This document shows, one piece after another, positions 54,522 to 61,356 of a DNA stretch of 64,000 bases; the first letter of the stretch is position 1, and each line of letters begins with the position of its first letter. The notes under the pieces were generated by a model that worked only from the letters and a program-made list of their open reading frames with translations, was not told the DNA's origin and made no database searches. Position numbers and translations under genes: made by a program. The stretch covers positions 1,933,736-1,997,735 of the forward strand of contig VBAR01000001.1 of assembly GCA_005882315.1 (NCBI GenBank), read 5' to 3'. This DNA is from Bacteroidota bacterium. GTDB lineage: Bacteria; Bacteroidota; Bacteroidia; Chitinophagales; Chitinophagaceae.

Positions 54522-56483
54522 TTAAAGTGTAATTATAAATTCCGAGCCCTCGCCTTCTTTTGTTTCTACTTTTAATTCACCACCATGTGCTTTCACGATA
54601 TCATAACTTAAAGATAGTCCTAAACCCGTTCCTTGTCCTGTTGGTTTGGTAGTAAAGAAGGGTTGAAAGATTTTATCTAGTACTTTTTGAGGAATTCCGT
54701 TGCCATTGTCTTTTACACTTATTTCTATCCGATAGCTGTCGGATTTTCCGTTTGTCTTTTTTGTGCTTACAGATACAGTTGGTTCATATTCGGTTTGTTG
54801 CTGCTTCTTTTTTTCATCAACAACATAAAAAGCATTGTTGATCAAATTGAGAATAACTCTGCCAATATCCTGCGGAATTATATTGATGTTTCCAATACTT
54901 TCATCGTAATCAGTTTTCAATGCTGCATTGAACGATTTGTCTTTTGCTCGAAGGCCATGATAAGCTAATCTTAAATATTCATCAGTTAAAGCATTAATAT
55001 CTGTTGGCTCTTTTGTTCCGCTGCTGCTCCGACTGTGTTGGAGCATGCCTTTTACTATGGCATCAGCTCTTTTACCGTGATGATTTATTTTTTGTTCGTT
55101 GTCTTTTATATCATTTGAAATTGCGATCGCATTTTCGATCTTTCCCGCTTTTAATTCCTGTTGTAATTCATCTACCAATTCTGCATTTACATCAGAGAAA
55201 TTATTGACGAAGTTTAGTGGATTTTGTATTTCATGAGCAATGCCTGCAGTGAGTTCTCCCAATGAGGCCATTTTTTCTGATTGAACAAGCTGGGATTGGG
55301 TTGATTTTAAATTGGTCAGCGTTGTTTCCAAAACTTTATTTGTTTTTTGCTTCTGCTTATTATTACGATAAAGTATGGCGGCAATAATTAAAAATATTCC
55401 CAATCCAGCTAACAATGCATACTGTTTCTGTTTGTTTTGGATCGCTATGCTTTTAGCTTCAGATTCACGTTGTTTCTCCTGTTTGTCCAATACTATTCGT
55501 TGCAAATCCTGGAATCTTTTTGCTCCTGTTAAACTATCCTTTTCTGCAGTAGCTGCTGATAAATATTTATAAGCACTGTCATATTGATTTTTATTTTTAA
55601 ATAGCCCACTTAATAATACAGAGGCATCATATACTCCTTTTCTAAATGAAATAACTTTGCCGGTTTGTATCGTATTGTATGCATACTTAATGCTGGAATC
55701 AGGCATATTCAATTCATGATACAATTTTGCGATAAAGAGGTTATTCATAGTGAGATTTCTCAAATCATTGTCAATATAAGCTTCAGCAATACCTTTTTTA
55801 TAATATTCCAGGGCCATTTCCGGCTTGCCATTTAATTTTAAAGCATTTCCCATCCTGAACATAATTTCCGGCCGGGTATATTGGTTTCTGTCATTATTTT
55901 TAAGAGATGCATTATATACGATTTGCTGATAATACAATGCTGAATCGGGTATTTGCATTAACTCAAAGACGTTTCCAATATTTGATACTTCATTATGGAC
56001 CATTCCTATATCACCTATCTTTTCAAATAAATCTTTTGACCGGAAATAATATTCATTTGCTTTTTTGTAATCCGCCAATTCCATATAAATATTCCCGATC
56101 CGGTTTAAAGCAAATGCGATATTGGAAGTGTCTTTTACTTTTTCACTTATTTCTAATGCTTCAAATTGAAACTGCAAAGATTCAGGTAATTTACCTGCTT
56201 CCAGGACGGTAGCCCCTTTTAGGGATAGCATTCGAGCTTTAAAATGCGGTAAATTATGTTTTTCAGCTAGTGCTATTGCCTGATCTGAATAAAAAAGCGA
56301 GGAATCTATCTGGGAAAACCTGTATCCAATCGCCAATTCAGCATATAATCGTCCTCGTATTGAATCATGTTGTGCTTTTAATAGCATCTCTTTTGCAGTC
56401 TTTATCTCTTCCAGAGAATTTTGGCTAAAAGTGTATAAGAACATTGTGCAGGAAAAAAAGGAAAAAATAAATATCTTTTTCAT
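54522..56483 (-). CDS. TPR sensor histidine kinase 4
   Basis: 653 residues. A signal peptide (about 1-20), TPRs (GKLPESLQFQFEALEIS, ADYKKANEYYFRSKDLF, GKPEMALEYYKKGI), one membrane helix (YALLAGLGIFLIIAAILY), a coiled coil, HisKA with His417 and an ATPase domain. The ATPase has an extra SDSYR between NGK and IEIS, encoded by a palindrome of the kind found upstream of murF. It starts 5 bp after the kinase 5 stop and ends 15 bp before kinase 3, so kinases 5, 4 and 3 probably share one transcript. Confidence 0.93.
   Translation of the reverse strand: MKKIFIFSFFSCTMFLYTFSQNSLEEIKTAKEMLLKAQHDSIRGRLYAELAIGYRFSQIDSSLFYSDQAIALAEKHNLPHFKARMLSLKGATVLEAGKLPESLQFQFEALEISEKVKDTSNIAFALNRIGNIYMELADYKKANEYYFRSKDLFEKIGDIGMVHNEVSNIGNVFELMQIPDSALYYQQIVYNASLKNNDRNQYTRPEIMFRMGNALKLNGKPEMALEYYKKGIAEAYIDNDLRNLTMNNLFIAKLYHELNMPDSSIKYAYNTIQTGKVISFRKGVYDASVLLSGLFKNKNQYDSAYKYLSAATAEKDSLTGAKRFQDLQRIVLDKQEKQRESEAKSIAIQNKQKQYALLAGLGIFLIIAAILYRNNKQKQKTNKVLETTLTNLKSTQSQLVQSEKMASLGELTAGIAHEIQNPLNFVNNFSDVNAELVDELQQELKAGKIENAIAISNDIKDNEQKINHHGKRADAIVKGMLQHSRSSSGTKEPTDINALTDEYLRLAYHGLRAKDKSFNAALKTDYDESIGNINIIPQDIGRVILNLINNAFYVVDEKKKQQQTEYEPTVSVSTKKTNGKSDSYRIEISVKDNGNGIPQKVLDKIFQPFFTTKPTGQGTGLGLSLSYDIVKAHGGELKVETKEGEGSEFIITL
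54727..54744 (-). repeat. CCGATAGCTATCGG-type palindrome inserted in frame (kinase 4)
   Basis: ATCCGATAGCTGTCGGAT on the plus strand, a palindrome with one mismatch. It accounts for five extra residues in the ATPase domain of kinase 4 relative to kinase 3. A perfect copy lies at 22362-22379. Confidence 0.7.
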
Positions 56484-56488
56484 TCCAT

Positions 56489-59212
56489 TTAATTAACAGG
56501 TAAAACAATAATAAATTCACTTCCTGCCTGCGATGAAGTTTCAACAGGCAATCCGGCCACATGTTTTGTTTCTACTTTCAACTCTCCGCCATGTGCTTTT
56601 ACAATATCATAACTTAATGACAAGCCCAAACCTGTTCCTTGTCCTGTTGGTTTAGTAGTAAAGAATGGTTGAAAAATTTTATCCAGTACTTTTTGGGGAA
56701 TGCCATTGCCATTATCTTTTACACTTATTTCTACTTTACCATTGGTCTTTTTGGTACTTACTAAAACTGTCGGCTCGTATCCCCGTCCGACCGCATCATC
56801 CGGGCAGGCATTTAGATTCTGTTTCTTTTTTTCATCCACTGCATAAAATGCATTGTTGATCAAATTCAAAACAACCCTCCCAATATCCTGTGGAATAATA
56901 TTGATATTGCCAATCGATTCATCAAAATCGGTTTTCATCGTTGCGTTGAATGATTTGTCTTTTGCTCTTAATCCATGATAAGCTAATCTTAAATACTCAT
57001 CAGCTAACATATTAAGATCTGTAGCTTCTTTTTTACCACTGCTGCTTCTTGTGTGTTGCAGCATACTTTTTACAATGGCATCTGCTCTTTTACCATGGTG
57101 AACGATCTTTTGCTCATTCTCTTTAATATCCTTTGCAATGGATCTCACCAATTCCAGGTTGCCTTTATTTGTCTCTTCCTGCAACTCGTCAATCAATTCA
57201 GTATTCACTTCTGAAAAATTATTGACAAAATTCAACGGGTTCTGAATTTCATGTGCAATGCCAGCCGTCAATTCACCCAATGAAGCCATTTTCTCTGATT
57301 GAATGAGCTGGGATTGTGTTTTCTGTAAACTATCGACAGTTTGATTTAATTTTTTATACGACTCTGCATTTTCCAAAGCTATCGCCGCATAAATCGCAAT
57401 GGTACGCAGCATATATAAATGATATTCTGAATAAGCATTTTTTTGAAAGCTTTGAACGGTGATCACGCCAAACATTTTGTCTTTTGCTTTTAACGGAAGA
57501 TAGATAAGTGATACAGGCTGTTGACCCTGTTTGGGCACTAACACATCCTGCAGGTAATTCTTATATTCTGTTTGCAAATCAGCCATTACAATTTCCTTAC
57601 CGCTGATAAAACATAAACTCGCAAAACGGTTTTCTTCATAGATGGAATTTGAATAAGCGGGTAATGCCACACCATTTTCATAGGTGGCAGGGAAATCGAT
57701 ATATTTTGTGTCTTCATGATAGATGCCTATTCCAAATACTGAAGCATCCATCAAGGCATTTACATTATCATATACAGTACCAATAATAGTTTCGACAGAA
57801 AGCGAAGAAGTGATCTTTCGGCCAATATCTCCAAGCAATTCCATATTACGATGAGATTGCTCCAGATTATCTTTTTGTTCGGCTAACTCCGCTGCTTTTT
57901 TATCAATCTCCTGCTTTTGTTTCTGCAATAAAAGATTTGCTTTTTGCTTTTGACGGTTGTTGCGGAGTAAAATAACGGAAATAAGGATCACAGAAACAAA
58001 ACCCCCTAATACCATAACAAGCAATGCCCGTTCTTTGCGGATCTTTGCTTTTTGCAGCTCGATCTCAGTCTGTTTTTTATCAAGATCGTTATTAGCCTGC
58101 AACATCGCGGTCCTGCGGGACATTTCTTCTCCATTCAAACTGTCTTTATAATGTGAAGAAAGCAACAGGTAAGTATAAGCAGTATCATATTTTTTTAGTT
58201 CTGCGGCTGACTCAGCTATAAGTTGAGTTACCTCCCGCAGATATTGCCGGTAATTTGCCTGCCTGGCAAGAAGTAAACTATGTTTCCCATAATACAAACC
58301 ACTATCAGCCGCTCCTGAGTGCAGAAAAGCTCTTCCAAGTAGCCATTCGCCCCAGGATTTCCGGTCTTCAATTTTCGATTTCGATCTGTAATAAACCAGG
58401 AACCGGTTAATGTTATCAAATGCTTCACGATAGTTACCCATCCTTTCATATACATCACCAATATTTCCATAGGCAATAGCAATTGATTCTGGTCTCTTCT
58501 GTTCTATCTCGATCTCAAGTCCCTTTTTATAGGCGTCCAGTGCTTCCGTGTATTTGCCTTCGGTTTTAAAGGTTTTTCCCATTGCATTATAGGCGCCTGC
58601 CATACCGGATTGGTACCCGATCTTTATGGATTGATTCAGTGCTTCTGTATAATAAGGGATAGCTTTGTTGTCATCTCCGATCACATTATACAAATAACCA
58701 ACATTGCTTTTTACATCGATGGAGAGTTTGATGTTACCCGTTTCATCAGCCAGTTTGATGGCTTTCAAATAATCATCCAGCGTTTCTACGTATTGCCCTT
58801 CGTCCAGGTAAGCTCTTCCGCGGTATCGTAAAAGCAAGGCGAGACCCTCTTTATCATCAATTCGCTCTAAAATCTTTTGACCTTTTTCAAATTCTGAAAA
58901 CACATTATTAAAATCCAGGCTGTCATAAGCGATGAGTGCTTTATTTGACATGGCCCGGCCTTCTCCTTTTTCATAATTCAGTTTTTGTGAAAGCCGGAGG
59001 GCTTCTTCTGTATAGGGGATCATTTGCCTGCGATCAAAACGTCTTATTTCAATTGCAAGGGTGTTCAGGAGATTCACCCTCGCAGTATCTTGCTGCGTAT
59101 GACGGCTCAGTTTATTTTTCAAACTGTCAACTACAGTGTTCTGGGCAAAGAGCAAATTACAACCCAATGTGCCGGTCATAACCAGCCCTATTAGTCTCTT
59201 TCTCATTTGCAA
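56489..59212 (-). CDS. TPR-GAF sensor histidine kinase 5
   Basis: 907 residues (or 905 from the ATG at 59206). A signal peptide (LIGLVMTGTLGCNLLFAQ), TPRs (about 50-360; GQYVETLDDYLKAIKLAD, GKYTEALDAYKKGLEIE, GNYREAFDNINRFLVY), one membrane helix (LVMVLGGFVSVILISVILL), a coiled coil, a cytoplasmic GAF domain (about 460-620; DASVFGIGIYHED), HisKA with His654 and an ATPase domain. Two insertions are seen: NLNACPDDAVGRG before YEPTV and a LPVETSSQA stretch near the C-terminus. The extra GAF domain separates it from kinases 3, 4 and 6. Confidence 0.92.
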   Translation of the reverse strand: MQMRKRLIGLVMTGTLGCNLLFAQNTVVDSLKNKLSRHTQQDTARVNLLNTLAIEIRRFDRRQMIPYTEEALRLSQKLNYEKGEGRAMSNKALIAYDSLDFNNVFSEFEKGQKILERIDDKEGLALLLRYRGRAYLDEGQYVETLDDYLKAIKLADETGNIKLSIDVKSNVGYLYNVIGDDNKAIPYYTEALNQSIKIGYQSGMAGAYNAMGKTFKTEGKYTEALDAYKKGLEIEIEQKRPESIAIAYGNIGDVYERMGNYREAFDNINRFLVYYRSKSKIEDRKSWGEWLLGRAFLHSGAADSGLYYGKHSLLLARQANYRQYLREVTQLIAESAAELKKYDTAYTYLLLSSHYKDSLNGEEMSRRTAMLQANNDLDKKQTEIELQKAKIRKERALLVMVLGGFVSVILISVILLRNNRQKQKANLLLQKQKQEIDKKAAELAEQKDNLEQSHRNMELLGDIGRKITSSLSVETIIGTVYDNVNALMDASVFGIGIYHEDTKYIDFPATYENGVALPAYSNSIYEENRFASLCFISGKEIVMADLQTEYKNYLQDVLVPKQGQQPVSLIYLPLKAKDKMFGVITVQSFQKNAYSEYHLYMLRTIAIYAAIALENAESYKKLNQTVDSLQKTQSQLIQSEKMASLGELTAGIAHEIQNPLNFVNNFSEVNTELIDELQEETNKGNLELVRSIAKDIKENEQKIVHHGKRADAIVKSMLQHTRSSSGKKEATDLNMLADEYLRLAYHGLRAKDKSFNATMKTDFDESIGNINIIPQDIGRVVLNLINNAFYAVDEKKKQNLNACPDDAVGRGYEPTVLVSTKKTNGKVEISVKDNGNGIPQKVLDKIFQPFFTTKPTGQGTGLGLSLSYDIVKAHGGELKVETKHVAGLPVETSSQAGSEFIIVLPVN
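56525..56550 (-). repeat. Inserted segment with TGCCTG/CAGGCA ends (kinase 5 C-terminus)
   Basis: A 6-bp inverted repeat (TGCCTG at 56525-56530, CAGGCA at 56545-56550) inside a stretch encoding GLPVETSSQA. Paralogues read KVETKEGEGSEF here; kinase 5 has ten more residues. It may be a third type of short inserted element. Confidence 0.5.
56781..56809 (-). repeat. 27-bp GC-rich palindromic element inserted in frame (kinase 5)
   Basis: On the plus strand CCCCGTCCGACCGCATCATC and on to GGCA. It encodes ACPDDAVGRG after KKKQNLN and adds nine residues relative to kinase 3. It is the same element type as at 50223, but at a different point of the ATPase domain. Confidence 0.75.
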
Positions 59213-59321
59213 AATTTTATTTCAATAAATGAGTATCCTGTGTATTCTCGTAGAGTATGAACGACCAGACCATATCTGGTTTGAAGGTTTTCAGGATATT
59301 TAAATTAATGAAAATACCTTC

Positions 59322-61355
59322 TTAAATGTTCAGCTGAATAAGAAATTGACTTCCCTCACCTTCTTTCGTTTCCACTTTCAACTCCCCGCCATGTGCTTTT
59401 ATAATATCATAGCTTAACGACAAACCCAAACCTGTTCCTTGTCCTGTTGGTTTAGTAGTAAAGAATGGTTGAAAAATTTTATCCAGTACTTTTTGGGGAA
59501 TGCCATTGCCATTATCTTTTACTCTTATTTCTAATTTACCATTGGTCTTTTTGGTACTTACTAAAACTGTCGGCTCGTATCCCCGTCCGACCGCATCATC
59601 CGGGCGGGCATTTAGATTCTGCTTCTTTTTTTCATCCACTGCATAAAATGCATTGTTGATCAAATTCAAAACAACCCTGCCAATATCCTGTGGAATGATA
59701 TTGATGTTGCCAATACTTTCATCGTAATCGGTTTTCAATGTTGCATTGAATGATTTGTCTTTTGCCCTTAATCCATGAAAAGCTAATCTTAAATATTCGT
59801 CAGCCAAGACATTGATATCGGTTGGTTCTTTTACACCGTTGCTGCTTCTGCTATGCTGCAACATCCCTTTTACAATTGCATCGGCTCTTTTGCCGTGATG
59901 ATTTATTTTTTGTTCGTTTTCTTTTATGTCATTTGAGATAGCAAGAGCATCATCGATCTTTCCGGCTTTTAAGTCTTGTTGTAATTCGTCTACCAACTCA
60001 GTGTTCACTTCGGAAAAATTATTTACAAAGTTCAAAGGATTTTGAATTTCATGTGCAATACCTGCGGTTAGTTCGCCAAGACTTGCCATTTTTTCGGATT
60101 GTATAAGTTGTTGCTGTGTTGCTTTTAAATTATCATAAGCCTGTTCGATCTTTACTTTCGCTTTATGTTTTTGGCGGTTGTTGCGGTAAAATATTATTGC
60201 CAGCAACAATAACACTCCAATGCCTGCCAGCAAAAAATATGTTCTGATCTTATTTTGATAAACTACTTTCTCGTTTTCAATAGTCTGCAAACGCCGCTGT
60301 TCGTTCAGGGTAAGTTTCTGAAATTCGGCGAGACTTTTAATTCTGCGCTGGCTGATGCTGTCATTGGCCCGTTTCGCAAGTGCTAAATATTTGTAAGCAC
60401 TATCAAACTGGGTTCTTAGCTGGTAAGCATAACATACTTCTTCATAAGCATTACCTATATGATACTCGATCTGCGATACACCACCAAGCTGCTTTATTAA
60501 CTGCAGACTTTTGATGGCGTAATAAAGGCTGGAGTCTTTATTCTCCTTTGAAATATGATATTTTGTCATTGCATAATAACACCTTGCCAGGCCGTCGATA
60601 TTATTTTCTGCTATACCAGATCGAATGCCCCTGTATAAACAATCAAGACCGGTGTTCGTGTTGCCTTTTTTTATGTAGATAGTGGCACTATAATAAAGAA
60701 CGGATGACAAATATTTTTCCCAGTTCATGCTCTTCGCAATAGATTCGGCTTCGTTTTCATAATAAAGTGCTGAATCAAGATCTCCTTTCTGCAAATAGAT
60801 CCGGCCGAGATTAAGACTGCCAAGCAGGGAACGGGCCCAACTCTTTATATTGGCTGCAATTCTTGTGGCCTCCTTAAAATGAGTTATCTCTTCCTCCTTA
60901 TTTAATGTTTGTGCCATCAATATTCCATAGATGTGGTGAGTACAGGATAAAGCATACAATCTTTTATCTTGTTCAACCCTGAAAGTACCGATGTCCCAAT
61001 AGGATTTGTCATTTGCTTTGTTTTCACTTATTGTAAAAGCATCTAACAGGTTATGCAGTGATTCAGCATACCGGCCCATGTTTAGTTCCTGGTATGCTTT
61101 GCGGTTGAGAAAATAGGCTTCATTCAGCTTTTTGTTATTTCTGTGACTGATCTGTACACACTGATCAGCATAGAAAAAAGCACTATCCCGGTTCACTTCT
61201 TCGTAATAATCATAAAGATGGACCCCCGCTTTATAGAGGATGGAGTCATCCTTCGCACTGTTATATATCTTTCGAAGGCTATCTGGTATGGTTTGCTGTG
61301 CAAAGACAGCAAACGGTAACAATAATAGTAATATGATCTTGAAATAAGCTCTCAT
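59322..61355 (-). CDS. TPR sensor histidine kinase 6
   Basis: 677 residues from the ATG at 61355, which opens a clear signal peptide (MRAYFKIILLLLLPFAVFAQQ) and lies 1 bp after the kinase 7 stop; the longer open frame would overlap kinase 7. TPRs (GRYAESLHNLLDAFTIS, GNTNTGLDCLYRGIRS), one membrane helix (YFLLAGIGVLLLLAIIFY), a coiled coil, HisKA with His435 and an ATPase domain with the NLNARPDDAVGRG insertion at the same place as in kinase 5. The ATPase-coding DNA is almost identical to that of kinase 5, suggesting recent duplication or gene conversion. Confidence 0.93.
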   Translation of the reverse strand: MRAYFKIILLLLLPFAVFAQQTIPDSLRKIYNSAKDDSILYKAGVHLYDYYEEVNRDSAFFYADQCVQISHRNNKKLNEAYFLNRKAYQELNMGRYAESLHNLLDAFTISENKANDKSYWDIGTFRVEQDKRLYALSCTHHIYGILMAQTLNKEEEITHFKEATRIAANIKSWARSLLGSLNLGRIYLQKGDLDSALYYENEAESIAKSMNWEKYLSSVLYYSATIYIKKGNTNTGLDCLYRGIRSGIAENNIDGLARCYYAMTKYHISKENKDSSLYYAIKSLQLIKQLGGVSQIEYHIGNAYEEVCYAYQLRTQFDSAYKYLALAKRANDSISQRRIKSLAEFQKLTLNEQRRLQTIENEKVVYQNKIRTYFLLAGIGVLLLLAIIFYRNNRQKHKAKVKIEQAYDNLKATQQQLIQSEKMASLGELTAGIAHEIQNPLNFVNNFSEVNTELVDELQQDLKAGKIDDALAISNDIKENEQKINHHGKRADAIVKGMLQHSRSSNGVKEPTDINVLADEYLRLAFHGLRAKDKSFNATLKTDYDESIGNINIIPQDIGRVVLNLINNAFYAVDEKKKQNLNARPDDAVGRGYEPTVLVSTKKTNGKLEIRVKDNGNGIPQKVLDKIFQPFFTTKPTGQGTGLGLSLSYDIIKAHGGELKVETKEGEGSQFLIQLNI
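59581..59609 (-). repeat. 27-bp GC-rich palindromic element inserted in frame (kinase 6)
   Basis: It differs from the copy at 56781 by a single base (CGGGCGGGC against CGGGCAGGC) and sits at the same codon position, encoding ARPDDAVGRG. The flanking DNA is also nearly identical, so the two probably descend from one insertion. Confidence 0.75.
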
Positions 61356-61356
61356 T

